From NCBI RefSeq assembly GCF_048564905.1, contig NW_027328870.1, positions 310,001-374,000 of the forward strand: a DNA stretch of 64,000 nt, given 5' to 3'. Each line of letters opens with the position of its first letter. The stretch's first letter is position 1. Below, piece after piece: positions 51,300 to 64,000 of the stretch. Made by a program: the position numbers and the translations under genes. A model generated the notes under the pieces. It was given only the letters and a program-made list of their open reading frames with translations. It made no database searches and was not told the DNA's origin. The DNA is from Vicugna pacos. Its lineage: Eukaryota > Chordata > Mammalia > Artiodactyla > Camelidae.

Positions 51300-51984
51300 T
51301 CCAGTTAAAATGAAACATAAATGTTGCTTATTTTTATAGTGTGATCTGCAAATATTATCCCCACAAAATCTTTTTAAATAATATAATTTTGGGGTCTATG
51401 AAATAAAACCAATCTCCATACTTTTGTACACAAATTTATACTAGATTGGTGAACAGAGAATAAATAATGCAAAAAAAATAATTTTAAAGTTTTGGAAGTT
51501 AAAGTGAAATTTGTGTAAAACCTCTACAGAAAATGTGTAACAATTTCAATATCATTTGTTATTAAAATTAAACATAATTTGATTCGGAAATGGAAGTATG
51601 TATTTATCTGTGTTCTTTAAAATAAGTAGCTGTATATTCAAAATATGAGAAAAATAAATATCAGTTTATTTGGAATGTTAATAAATAAATTGTAAATATT
51701 TATAAAATAAAATTTTATTTATATAATCAATCAAATTTAAGAAATCCCAAAGGGGGGAATTTTTGTTATAAATTGTAATTCAGTGGTATAAGTAAAACAA
51801 ATATAATTTAATATTCTGGTATAAAAAGTACAAAAGAGACAATCTTATTGTATATTTGCAAAAGTTTATTTTTGCCATTCTTTCAGTCAGAGGTTTTTCA
51901 GTCCCTAGAAGGAATAAATTTTCATGTCATCTGTATAATCCATACTCTTGTGGCTTCTGTTATGTGTTCCAAAATGCTGTTGAT
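51300..51984. other. AT-rich 5' flank of HSFY copy 2
   Basis: Counterpart of 15,700-16,384. No gene or repeat is recognised. Confidence 0.5.
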
Positions 51985-52075
51985 AAATACTCTTATGTAC
52001 AAGATCCTGGGTTCAATAAGCAGTGCCTCCATTAAGGGGCAAACAAACAAACAATCAAAAAACAAAGAAATAACA
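51985..52075 (+). mobile_element. tRNA-derived SINE 3' part, camelid vic-1-like (unit 2)
   Basis: Same SINE tail as at 16,385-16,475, with 'gatcctgggttcaat', 'cagtgcctccattaa' and a slightly longer AAAC-rich tail. Confidence 0.6.
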
Positions 52076-52740
52076 GTATATGTGGTTTGGGGTGGAAAAT
52101 ACCAGGTAATGCATTTTAGGAAGCAATATGTTTCTCAGTCTTCAAATAGTTGGCATTGTTTTTATAATACAGCATTTTAAGGCAAGTGTTCTGTTCACTA
52201 ATTGTAAATGATAGCTATGTTCTGTATCAGTAAACTGATATAACTGGTATTATATATTATATATAAATCCAGTATAACTGGATTTATACCAAAATTTATA
52301 TTATTTATTTCAAAATAAATTCCATTTAGGATAAGCCAAATTCAAAATGACAGACATAATTTTAAGTAAATAAATGTAAAATCAAGCTGTAATGTAAATT
52401 CTTACTTCAGTATCTGTAAATTCCATTCTAAATAAATATTAGCAACCTGAATTCATGGCATATTATATGTATTATAAACTATAGTTAAGTTGGATTTAGT
52501 CTTGATTCATAAATATTATTTAACATACGCAGATTATTATATGTGGTAACATCCTATAAAAAACAAAGAATTGAAAAATTACAATTTCAAGAAATGTAGG
52601 AAATTTATTGACAGAACTGATCTTAACTATTTTATTTAAATATTCTTTACAAATTCGCTCTATATAGAATTTAACTAAACAAAATAAAAGCCATATATGA
52701 AAAACCCATGAGTAACATCAAGTTGAATGTTAACATACAG
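52076..52740. other. AT-rich stretch, nothing recognised (unit 2)
   Basis: Counterpart of 16,476-17,090. It carries about 50 extra AT-rich bases near 52,238-52,288 that form a small imperfect repeat around 'ataactgg', absent from unit 1. Confidence 0.5.
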
Positions 52741-52744
52741 GAAG

Positions 52745-53215
52745 GTTTTCCTCTGGTACAGTAATAAGAAAAAGAAGCTCATTTTCACACGTCCTAAATT
52801 ACACTACTAGAAGTCCTAGCCAGAACATCTTGTCAAGAAAAAATATAAAAGGTATCCAACTTGTAAAATTCAGTAAAGTATTTACAGATGACATAATTAT
52901 ACATTGATAGAAAACTCCATAGACTCCTCCAGTGACTGTAAGAAATAATGAACAAACTTAGTATACTTGCAGAATACAAAATCAATATACAAATATCCGT
53001 TGCATTTTTATATAGTAACGACACATTATCAGAAAGAGAAATTAGGAAAACACTTGTGTGTAAATCTATACCAAAAAGAATAAAATAGGAATACATTTGT
53101 TAAGTGAAATAAAAGATCTAAACATAGATCTATAAATTTCAGGTGTAAGAAATATAAGTAAATTAATTAAATGGAAAGATATTCTGTGCTCATGGATTGT
53201 ATACAATGTGAGGAA
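52745..53215 (+). mobile_element. L1 ORF2 internal fragment, sense (unit 2 copy)
   Basis: Counterpart of 17,095-17,582, with the same 'actccatagactcctccagt' segment near 52,914. Confidence 0.8.
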
Positions 53216-53219
53216 ATAT

Positions 53220-53790
53220 TGTAATCTATCTTTTCAATATTCAATCTCCACAGCACTAATTATTGAGGAGAATATGTTTTCTTCATTTTATACTCTAGCT
53301 TTCTTTTTCATGGGTTAATTCATCATAGGTGTGAGGGATTATATCTGGTTGCTCTACACTCTTCTATTGATTGGTGTCTGTTTCTGAGCCAGTATCATGT
53401 TGTTTTATTTACTAAAGCTTTGTAAGAGTGTTTAACATCAGAGAATTTTACACCATGACATTTAATACACTTTTTCAAGATTATTTTGGCAACTCATGAT
53501 CTTTGTGGTTACATATAAATTTTGATATTATTTGTTCTATATAATGGAAAAATCTCATAGGTATTTTGACATGAATCAAACTAAATGTAGATTCCCTTGG
53601 GTAGAATGGTTGTTTCAACCACATAGATTCACATCATTAACATAAGAGATCTTTTCATTTCTTTGGATCAGTTTTAATTTCCTTCACTAATGTTTTCTGT
53701 TTTTTAACGTATACGCTTTCACCTTATTTGTTAAATTCATTTCGAGGTGTTCTTTTCATATATATATATGATTATATGCATAATATATGT
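53220..53790 (-). mobile_element. L1 ORF2 fragment, antisense (unit 2 copy)
   Basis: Counterpart of 17,585-18,165 in reverse orientation, with antisense ORF2 phrases near 53,300-53,345. Confidence 0.8.
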
Positions 53791-53799
53791 AAACTCGTT

Positions 53800-56700
53800 T
53801 CCTACACAAATACAGCCGGCAGAAGGCAGTGGCAAGACCTATTCAAATTACTGAATGAAAGAAAGCTGTAATCAAAGATACTTTATCAAGCAAGGCTATC
53901 TTTGAGAATAGAAGGAGAGGTAAATAACTTCCACACAAGCAAATACTTAAAGAATTTGGCAAGAGAAAATGAAATAATGAAAGATCTACTCTAAATACAA
54001 AAGAAGCAGGATGCTATAGAAAAGAGAAAGGCATAATTATAAAGGCAATATCTTCAGTGACTTACAACAGAATATATAAGATGTTCTAACAGAGAACATC
54101 AGAATTTTTAAGGGTCACAGAATGAAACAGGACAATACAGCGTTTTTATTTCTTGTTTCTCTTCTCTGTAGGATGGGTAAGAGTTTGTATTCTTATCAGT
54201 TAAAATAAACAGATACATTATGGGTCAATATAAATACACAACAAGGTAAACATAAGTCAAAATCTTACAATGAAATCACAAAGCCATAAAGAAACCAAGA
54301 TAATAAAAGAAAACTATCAAGCCATAAAAAGAAAAAGAAATGAACAAAAAGGAAATACCACATCAACTGGAAAATGAAGTTCAAAATGGAAATAAACACC
54401 AGTCTATCAATAATTATCACAAATGAAAATGGAATTAATGCTTCATTCAAAAGATATATAGTCAGATGGGATAATATAACAAGACCCTACATAATGAAGC
54501 ATACAAGAGACCCTATTTAGTAAGTGGAAAACACAATTGGAAGTGAGAAGATGGAAGAATATATTGCATGCAAATACACATGACCAGAAAGCAGGACTAG
54601 CAGTTCTTACTTCACAAAAATAGACTTTACAAGAAAGGTCATAGAGAAAGATAAACAAGGACATGATATAATGATTAAAAGAGCAATAGAAAATGAGTGT
54701 TTTACACTCATTAATACATATGCACTCAATATAGGAGCACCTAAATAAATAAAGCAAATACTAATAGATAAAAAGAGAGAAATCGCTGGGAACACAATCA
54801 CAATAGGATACTATAACACCCCGTTACCATCACTGGACGGGTCTTTCACACAGATAATTAATATGGGAACAAAGATACTAAAAGACATGATAAAATAATT
54901 GGAGATGGTTGATACTTCCAAAAGAGTACTTCTCCCAAAAACAGAATATACATTCTTTTCCAATACACATGGAACATTTTCAAGGAAAGATTATTAACTC
55001 AGGCACAGAAGAAGCCTCAAAAAATTTAAAAAGATAAATATTATTTCAAGCATCTTTTCTGAGTATAATACTATGAAACTAGAAATAAATCATAGAAAAA
55101 CAGGGAGAAAAAATGACAGCATCCAGATTAAAAAACATGGTACTATAACAAAGGAGGGAGTTGATGAAATAAAAGAAGAAATTAAAAAATATCTTGAGAA
55201 ATATGACAAAACACTTCACAAAGTCTATGGAATACAGTTAAAGCAGGTTTAAGAGGGAAGTTCTTAGTGACAAAGCCCTCCTCAAAAAGAAGTACAGTTT
55301 CAAATAAATAATCTGACGTTCTATGTAAACTAATCATGAAGAGTAGAGCAAACAAAACCAAAAGTCAGCAGAAAGGGGGAAAAAGTAAAGCTCAAGGAGG
55401 AAAGAATTGAAATAGGGATTAAAAAATAGAAAAAAAATCAATCAAATTCTTTTTTGAAACTTTAAACAAAATTGACAAATCTCTCGGCAGGATCACCAAC
55501 AAGAAAAGAAAGAGAACCCAAATAATATAAGAAATGAAAATGGAGAAAATACAAAGAGTACAACAAATTTACAAAATATCATAAGGAAATATCAAGAGCA
55601 ACAGTATGGAAACAAACTGGATAACCAGGAAGTAATGGAGAAGTTTTTGGCAACATTCAGTCCACCAATATTGCATCAAGAAGAAATTAACCATTTGAAC
55701 AGACAGATTACTAGAAATGGAATACAATTATCAATACAATAAAAAATATCTGCAAAAAAAATTCAGACCCAAATAGCTTCACTGGGGAATTTGACCAAAC
55801 ATACAAAGAAAAATCCATATAAGTCCTCCTCAAACTCTTCCAAAAGATTGATATGGAGAGAGTACTCCCAAACCCACACCATAAGGCCAACATCAACCTG
55901 ATACCAAACCAGACAAAGACACTACCCCAAAAAGAAAACTATAGGCCAATATCATTGAGAAACATAGATGTGAATGTCCTTAAGAAAGTATTAACAAACA
56001 GAATCCAACAGCATGTGAAAAAAAGATCATGCACCATGGTCAAGTTAGGTTCATCCCAGGGACACAAGGATGGTTGAACATATGCAAATCAATCAGTCAA
56101 TTGTGATACACCATATCAACAAAAGACAAAAACGATATGATCATCTCAGCAGATGCAGAAAAAGCATTTGATAAAATTTAACATCTATTTGCCATAAAAG
56201 CTCTTATCACAGTGGGCATAGAGGGACCATATCTCAACATAATGAAAGCTATTTATGACAAATATATAGCCAGAAAAATACCCAATGGTGAAAAACTGAA
56301 ACCCTTCCCACCAAAACCTGAGACAAGACAAGGATGCCCATTCCCACAATTTCAATTCAATATAGTCTTGGAATTCCTAGCCACAACGATCAGGCAAGGA
56401 AAATAAACAAAACTATTCAGACTGGGAAAGAAGAGGTAAAATTGTCAATTTATGCAGACATGACTCTGTGTATAGAAAACTGTAAAAGCTTCACAAAAAA
56501 TTACTTAGGCTAAAAAAGGAACTGGGCTAGGTAGCCAGATTAATCTACAAAAAAAAATTACATTTCTTTACACTACCATTGAATCATCAGGAAAACAAAG
56601 TATGGAAACAATCACTTTAATAACTGCACCCAAAACTATAAAATGCTTAAGAATAACTCTGACCAAGGTGGCAAATGACTTATACATGGAGAACAAGGAA

Positions 56701-57936
56701 ATATTGATTGAGGAAATCAAGAAAGATTTTAAGAATTGAAAACATACCCAATGGTCTCGTAATGGAAGCAATAATACTGTTAAAATGGCCATAATGTCCA
56801 AGGTAATCCACAAACTTAAACTGGTTTCCTATCAAATTATGCAAAACATTTATTTTGAGGACTGAAACAAATGATCAGAAGATTTATATAGAATCCAAAA
56901 TGATCCATAATTTCCATAACAATATTAAAGACAAAGAAAGAGGCTGGAGCAATAACCCGACTGGTCTCCATACACTATTGCAGAGCTACAATAGTTAAAA
57001 CGACATGATATTGGTACAGAAACAGGCATATGGATCAATGGAAGAGAATAGAGAGCCTAGGAATAAATCTAAAGGCCTATGTTCAATTAATATTTGACAT
57101 AGTAGCCAAGAATATGACAGAGAAAAGCCCATCTCTTCACCAACTGGTGTTGGGAAAACTGGATAGCAGCATGCAGAGCAATGGAGTTAGAACAATCCTT
57201 CAATCCATACACAAGAATATGCTCAAAATGGCTTGAAGACTGAAATGTAAGGCAAGACACACTATATCTCCTAGAAGAAAATATAGGCAAAACACTCTGA
57301 GATAAATCTCAGCAATGATCTCCTAGAACAGCCTATCCAGTTAATGGGTGTAAGAGCAAAATTAATAAATGGGACCTAATTAAACTTCTAAGCTTTTACA
57401 CAGAAAATGGAACCATAAACAAAGCAAAATGACAACCTACAGGATTAAAGAAAATATTTAGAAATAATGCAACTGACAAAGGCTAAATTTCCAAAATATA
57501 ATGACTTCATACAATCTAATAATAATAAAAAAAACAAACAAGAAACCCAATCTGAAAATGGGCAGAAGCCCTAAACAAGCAATTCTCCAAAAGAGACATA
57601 CAAATGACACATAGATTTATGAAAAACAATTGCTCACTATCATTATCAGAGAAGGACAATTCAAAACGATAATGAAGTATCACCTCACAATAGTCACAAT
57701 GGCCATCATTCAAAAGTCCACAAACAATAAATGCTGGGGAAGCTGTGGAGAATGGGAACCCTCCTAAACTGTTGGTAGGAATGAAGTTGGTGCAGTCACT
57801 GTGGAAAACAGGATGGGGATTCCTCTAAAGTATAAAAATAGACTTAACATATGATCCAGCAATCCCACTTCTGGGTAGACATCAATCGGAACCATATTTC
57901 AAAAAGACAACTGCACCCCAAATTTCTTAGCAGTAG
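53800..57936 (+). mobile_element. Long sense L1 with ORF2, 3' end deleted
   Basis: Counterpart of 18,180-22,750, but it stops at about 57,936 inside the ORF2 C-terminal region, where a deletion joins it to the antisense L1. RT residues are readable at 56,212-56,406. Near 56,555-56,670 it keeps about 115 bp of ORF2 that unit 1 has lost. Confidence 0.88.
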
Positions 57937-60788
57937 CCTTCAGACAGGGGCCTACAAACACAATATTCCTTGACAGAAAAATGGATGAAGAAAATTTGAT
58001 GTACATATGCAATGCAATCAATACTTTGCATTCCTATCAACACTGTCCACAGTGTTCCTTTTCCTACACAATCTCACCAACATCTATTTCTTTTCTTTTT
58101 GATGAGAGCCTTCTGACAATTGTGAGGTCTTGTCTCATTTTTGGTTTATGACTTTCCCAATAATTTATAGCTCTGAACATATTTTCATGTGTCATTTTGC
58201 CAACTGTATGTTTTCTACAGAAAATTGATTCAGATCTATCTATTCAGTTCCTATGGACACTTTTTTAACTGGATTGTTTGGTCTTTTTTTGTTTTTGTGG
58301 TGTATGAGTTTCCCATATAGTTGCATATTAACTCTTGTTTGGAAAATTTCACTTGCAAATATATTCTCCCATTGTGTTCGTTGACTTTTCACTTTATTGA
58401 TCATTTCTTCTGCAGTGTAAATCTGTTTAGAGTGATACAATCATATTTTGTTTGTTTTCCATCTGCTTCCCTTGGCAGAGGAGACATATTGAGAATCAAA
58501 TTAAATCCAATGTCAGAGTTTACTTCTTATATTTTACACTACGATTCTTTGTTTTCAGATTTTAGGCTTTATATGCCCAGGAGTGGGATTGCTGGGTCAT
58601 ATGATAGGTCTATAGAAAATTGCCTTCTGCTCATTTTCTGGCTGAGTTGTTTGTAGATTTTTGAAATGGAGTTGTATGAACGATGTGTGTATTTTAGAAA
58701 TTAGCCTCTTGTTGATTGCATTGTTTCCAAATGTTTTCTCCCATTTGGAAGTTCATCTTTTCATTCTGTTTATTTTGCTGTATAGAAGCTTTTAAGTTTA
58801 ATTTGGATCTATTTGATTATTTTGCCTTTATTGTTTTCAGCTTGGGAGAGTGACATAAGAAAATTTCGCTACAATTTATGTTTTGACTATGTTAGTTTCC
58901 AGGAGTTTATTGTGTCATGTATTAGATTCAGATATTTAAAACATTTAGAGTTTATATTTGTACAGTGTGATGGAGTGTTCTAATTTCATTGATTTACATG
59001 TAGATGTCTAACTTTCTCAACATCACATGCTGAAGACTGTCTTTTAGGCATTATATAATTTTGATTCCTTTGTCATAGTTTAGTTGACCATAGGTGTGAT
59101 GTTTAATTCAGCCTCTGTGTTCTGTTCCAGTGATATAGATGTTTGTTTGTTTTCCAGCATTGTGCTGTTTTGATTACAGTTTTTGTAATATAGTCTGAGA
59201 TCTGGGAGGGATATGCGTTATGCAACCAACTTTGTACTTTTCCCTCATTGTTTCTTTTGCAGTTCTAGTTCTTTTGCTTTTCCATACAAATCTTAGGACT
59301 GTTTTAAGTTCTGTGGAAAATATCATGTAATTCGATCTGAATCACTTTATATTTGTAGACATTTTTTGTAGTATACATATTTTAACACTATTAATTCCTC
59401 TAAACTAAGATCTTGAAATTTCTTTCCATTTCTTTGCATCAAATTCAAATTTCTTTATCAGTGTCCTATTGATTTTATTATCTTGGATTTTTCATAGATT
59501 TTTCATTTTTGATCTGTTTTCATATGGATTTTTTTTAAATAATGGAATATTTCACTGTTAGTATAAGGAAATGTGACATTTTTTGTATATTAATCATGAA
59601 TCATCCTACTTTGCTAAATGTCTTTAATAGTTTTAGTTGTTTTCATGTGGAGAATCTTTAGGGTTCTCTATATAGATTATCCTGTCATCTAAAATAATAA
59701 CAGTATTACTTTATTCAATCCAACTTGAGTAACGTTTTTTTCTTGTCCGATTGCTGTTGCTATGACTTCCCATACTGTGTTTAATAGAAATGGTGAGAGT
59801 GTGCATCCTTGTTTTATTCCTTAATTTGGCTTTCAGTTATTCACTTTTGCATATTATGTTGTCTGTGTGTCTGTAATTAATGACTTTAGTTATGTTGAGA
59901 TATATTTCCTGAATCCTACTTTAGTAAGAAGTTTCTGTTTTTGTTGATTCTACTGTTCTTGTTGTTGTTGCTGCTGCTGTTTTAATGAATGAAAGTTGAA
60001 GTTTGTGAAATGTTGTTTATCGATTTATTGGGATGACCAAGTCATTTTCCCTTTTTCTTTTGTTAATGTGGTGTATCAAACTGATTGATTTCATGTAATT
60101 TCAACCTCTCTTATGACCCTGCAATGAATTAAAGTTGATCATGTTGTATGATTCATTTTAGGTATTGCTGGATTTAGTTTATTAATAATACTTTTTTGAA
60201 TTTTTGCATCTATTTCAATCAAAGTTATTGGCTTGAAATTCTCTTTGCTTGTACTTTGTTTGTTGGCTTTGCTATCAGGGTAATGAAAGCTTCATAGAAT
60301 TAATATGGGAGTTCCCTACATCTTCACTATTTTTGAATAGTTTGAAGAGTATAAGTCCTGCTTTGTATTTTTCTGCAATTCTCCACGGGAGCTGTTTAAA
60401 TCTGCACCAATGTTTAATGTTTTTTTAAATGCAGATTCTATCTTTCTTCTAGTAAACAGTTTGTTCAAATTAATGTTTCTCCTTATCTCTGTCTATTTCT
60501 AGACATTTGTCTATTTCTTCTAAGTTTTCCAGTTTATTAGCATGAAATTGGTGACAAAATGTTCCCTTTTTTGTATATCTGAGAGAACAATTGTTATTTC
60601 TTCACTTTTATTTCTGAATTTATTTCTTTGGAGCATCTCTCTTTTCTTCATGATGCACCTGGATAGAGGTTTTTTGATTTTGCTTATCTTAAAAAGAAAA
60701 CAAAAAACAAAATCATTGGTTTTACTACTTTTTGAATAGTTGTTTTTGCTCTCTAATTTACATTAACACCTGTAATATTTAGGATCAT
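57937..60788 (-). mobile_element. Antisense L1 block (unit 2), without the young insertion
   Basis: Counterpart of 24,077-28,072. It comprises the two antisense L1 pieces (57,937-58,580 and 58,580-60,788). It is uninterrupted at 60,402, the empty site of the unit 1 young L1. A further deletion of about 265 bp is visible near 58,615. It includes the degenerate TTG run at 59,935-59,985. Confidence 0.84.
59935..59985. repeat. TTG microsatellite, degenerate (unit 2)
   Basis: Short interrupted TTG/CTG run at the position equivalent to 26,330-26,378. Confidence 0.8.
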
Positions 60789-63700
60789 GTTTTTTTCTTT
60801 TTTTAACTTTTTTAAATTGATTTTCAATCATTTTACAAAGTTGTCTCAAAGTCCATTTTAGAGCACACTTTTTTAGGTACAATTAACATATATACATTTT
60901 TTCTCCCATTTTTTCACCTGTGAGCTGCCGTTAACGTCTTTTATATATTTCCCTGTGCTATAGAGTACAATCCTGTTTATCTATTTTACAATTTTGACCT
61001 CCCAGCCTATCTCTTCCCACACCCCACCCCTTGGCAAACAACACTTTGTATTCTCTGCCTGCGAGTATATTTCTGTTTTCTATTTATGCATTTTTTGCTA
61101 AGTTTGGTTTTGTTTTTTGATTCCACACATGAGCCATCTCATATGGTATTTTTCTTTCTATTTCTGGCTTACTTCACTTAGACTGATTTTCTCCTGGACC
61201 ATCCATGTTGCTGAAAATGGCATTATATTGTCAGTTTATAAGAATGACTACTATTCCATTGTATAAATATACCACCTCTTCTTTATCCAGTCAACTGTCG
61301 ATGGACATTTAGGCTGTTTCCATGTCTTGGCTATTATAAATAGTGCTGGCTATGAGCATTGGAATGCAGGTGTCTTCCTGAAGTAGGGTTCCTTCTGGAT
61401 TTATGCCCATGAGCGGGATTCTTGGGTCATATAGTAAGTCTATTCCAAAGCTTTTGAGGAATCTCCATCCTGTTTTCCACAGTGGCTTCACCAACCTGCA
61501 TTGCCCCCAGCAGTGAAGGACGGTTCCCTTTATTCCACAGCCTCTCCAGCATTTGTCATTTGCTGATTTTTGAATGATGGCCATTCCGACTGGTGTGAGG
61601 TGATATCTAATTGCAGTTTTGATTGGCATTTCTCTGATCATCAGTGATATTGAGCATTTTCTGATGTTCATTTTGATCATTTGTATGTCTTCCTTGGAGA
61701 ATTGCTTGTTTATGTCTTCTGCCCAATTTTGGATTGGGTTGTTTATTTTTTCTTATTCAGTTGGATGAGCTGCTTATATACTCTGGAGATCAATCCTTTG
61801 ACGGTTTCATATGCAAATTTTTTCCCATTCCGTAAGTTGTCTTGTTGTTTTACTTCCGGCGTCTTTACTGTGCAGAAGCTTGTAAGTTTCATTAGGTCTC
61901 ATTTGTTTATTCTTGGTTTTAATTTTTCTACAAGGAAATTTATGCAATATATATTTTCTATATATTGTAACATATTTCTATATATTGTAACATATTCTCT
62001 GCATATAGTGAGACTTTTACCTCTTCCTTTCCAATTTGCATCCACTTTACTTCTCTCTCTTGTTTGATTGCTGTGGCTAGGACTTCCAAGTCTATCTTGA
62101 GTAGGAGTCGTGATAGTGTGCATTCTTTTACTTTCCCAGATTTTAGTGGGAAGAATTTGACTTTCTCACCATTGAGTACTATGCTGGCTGTAGGTTTGAT
62201 ATCTATAGCTTTCATGATGTTGAGATATATTCCCTCTATGCCCACTTTGGTGAGAATTTTTATCATACGTGGGTGTTGAATTTTATCAAATGCTTTCCTG
62301 CATCTATTGAGATGATCATGTGGTTTTGGTTCCTTCTCTGGTTGATGTGCTGTATTACATTGATTGATTTGCATATGTTGAACCACCCCTGTGTCCCTGG
62401 CATGATCCCCACTTGGTCATGATGTATAATCTTTTTTCTGTGTTGTTGGATTCTATTTGCTACTATTTGGTGAGGATTTTGGTGTCTGTCTTCATCAATG
62501 ATATTGGCATATGATACTCTTTTTTAGTAGTGTCTTTGCCTGGTTGTGGTATCAGGGTGATTGTGGTTTCATAGAATGACTTTGGGAATATTCCTTTCTT
62601 TTCAAACATCTGGAAGAGTTTGAGAATGACTAGTATGAGTTCTTCTGTTATGTTTGGTAGAATTCCTCGGTGAATCCATCCAGTCATGGCTGCTATTTTT
62701 AGGGAAGTTTTATATTGCTATTTTAATTTCATTTCTGGTGCTCTGCTTTTTCAAGGGGTCAGTTACATCTTGATTCAGTCTTGGTGGACAGTATGATCAC
62801 AGAAACTTGTCCAGCTATTGTAGGTAACACAGTTTGGTTTAATATATTTTCATACTATTCTCATATGATATTCTGTTTTTCTAAATTTTGTGGTAATTTC
62901 TGCATTCTCATTTCTTATTTGGTGATTTGTACTCTCTCTCTTTTCTTCTTTTTGACTTTGGCCACAGGTTTGTCGATTTTACTTACTTTTTGGAAAAACC
63001 AACTTTTGAATTGGTTGATTTTTTTCCTGTGTTCTTTTTCATCTCTGTGTTATTTATTTCCTCCCCTATATTTATGATTTTCTTCCTTCCCCTGTCTTTT
63101 GGGTATTTTTGTTCTTCTATTTCTAGTTCATTCTGCTGGTGGGTTAAACTGTTTATTTGTGGTTGTTCTTTTTTGAGGAAGGCCTGTATCACAATAAACT
63201 CCCCTCTCAGCACTGCTTTCACTGTGTCCCATAAATATTGTGTGGTTTTGCTTTCATTTTCTTTTGTCTCAAGGTACATTTTCATTTCACCTTTGATTTC
63301 TTCATTGACCCATTTGTTTATTAATAACATATTATTTAATCCCTATGTTTTCATTTTTCCCCTTTGTTTCTCTGTTGTTGATTTCTAGCTTCATGGCATT
63401 GTGGTCAGTAAAGATACTTGAGGTAATTTCTAACTTCTTAAAATTGCAGAGGTTTCTTTTATGCCCAAGTACATCATGAATCCTGGAAAATGTTCCACGT
63501 GCACTTGAAAAGAATGTATATCCAATTTTGTGGGGGGGGTGCAATGCTCTGAAAATATTCACCAAGGGTTATATTTCTATTGTATTATATAAATTCTCAG
63601 TTGCCTAATTTATATTGTGTCTCGATGATCTGTCTAGTTATGTTAATGCAGTGTTGAAATCTCCAAATATGAATCCCCCTTTATATCTGTTAGTAATTAT

Positions 63701-64000
63701 TTTATGTACTTAGGTGCTCCTATATTTGGTGCATATGTATTAACGAGTGTGCTATCTTCATATTGTATCACTCCTTTAATCATTATAAAATGTCCTTCTT
63801 TTTCTTTCTTTATGGCCTTTGTTTTAAAGACTATTTTGTCTGATGTCAGTACTGCAACACCTGCTTTTTTGGTTTTTCCAATTATATGAAATGCCCTTTT
63901 TCCATTCTTTCACTATCAATCTATTTGTGTCCTTCTCTCTGATGTGGGTCTCTTGTATGCAGCATTTTAAAGGTTCTTGCTTTATCATCCAGCCGGCCAC
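60789..64000 (-). mobile_element. Near full-length L1, antisense, cut at right edge (unit 2)
   Basis: Counterpart of 28,073-31,800. From the T-rich 3' end it covers the 3'UTR, the ORF2 C-terminus (an open 123-codon piece at 61,309-61,680 with the motif [18 protein letters not shown]), RT pieces (61,958-62,386, with [14 protein letters not shown]) and endonuclease pieces (62,983-63,565). About 475 bp are deleted near 61,940, where ttctatatattgtaacata is tandemly repeated. By eye it is only about 86-88% identical to the unit 1 copy, lower than the flanks of HSFY. Confidence 0.9.

Larger units (their letters stand above)
35691..64000. repeat. Tandem duplication, unit 2 (cut at right edge)
   Basis: This is the second direct unit, equivalent to about 1-31,800 of the first. 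It keeps the same order of L1 blocks, HSFY island, SINE tail and antisense L1. Compared with unit 1 it lacks about 1.9 kb at 57,936, about 265 bp near 58,615, the young L1 expected at 60,402, and about 475 bp near 61,940. It keeps about 115 bp near 56,555-56,670 that unit 1 lost. Identity estimated by eye ranges from about 86% to 94% by segment, so the duplication is not recent. Confidence 0.93.

Noticed and set aside
1-64000. CRISPR arrays, tRNA or rRNA genes, bacterial insertion sequences
   Set aside because: No spaced direct repeats, cloverleaf genes or rRNA sequence were seen, and the content is mammalian nuclear DNA.

Overview
The window is AT-rich mammalian nuclear DNA made almost entirely of LINE-1 (L1) pieces in both orientations. 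It holds two non-L1 islands, each with a broken copy of HSFY (heat shock transcription factor, Y-linked) on the minus strand. HSFY plus very dense L1 in a direct tandem repeat suggests ampliconic Y-chromosome sequence. Two observations point to a camelid (camel, llama or alpaca). A short tRNA-derived SINE tail, recalled as resembling the camelid vic-1 type, lies at about 16.4 and 52.0 kb. The pig PRE-1, ruminant BovB, carnivore SINEC and horse ERE repeats are not seen. Species and chromosome are inferences; the HSFY match is direct.

The whole window reads as about 1.8 units of one direct tandem duplication with a period near 35.7 kb. Unit 1 runs from the left edge to about 35,690 and unit 2 from there to the right edge. 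Each unit holds, in order: sense L1 with a GATA microsatellite; antisense L1 5' region with a TG run; antisense L1 3' half; sense L1 with a TA run; a 5-6 kb island with HSFY; an AT-rich stretch with the SINE tail; a mosaic of sense and antisense L1; an old antisense L1 with a TTG run; and a near-full-length antisense L1. In unit 1 that last L1 is seen up to its 5' end and carries a three-copy minisatellite in its 5'UTR. In unit 2 it is cut by the window edge.

Both HSFY copies keep two coding exons and one intron with GT/AG ends, so they are duplicated genes and not processed retrocopies. Neither can encode the full protein. They share a frame break in exon 2 and each has further private breaks. 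By eye the units are about 92-94% identical around HSFY and the 20 kb L1, but only about 86-89% in the 3-4, 25 and 28-31 kb L1 segments.

The units also differ by clear events. A 5'-truncated young L1 with a short target-site duplication is present only in unit 1. A deletion of about 1.9 kb in unit 2 removes an L1 3' end and an LTR-like segment. Smaller deletions occur in both units. No intact host protein-coding gene, tRNA, rRNA or CRISPR array is seen, and most short open frames are L1 fragments.
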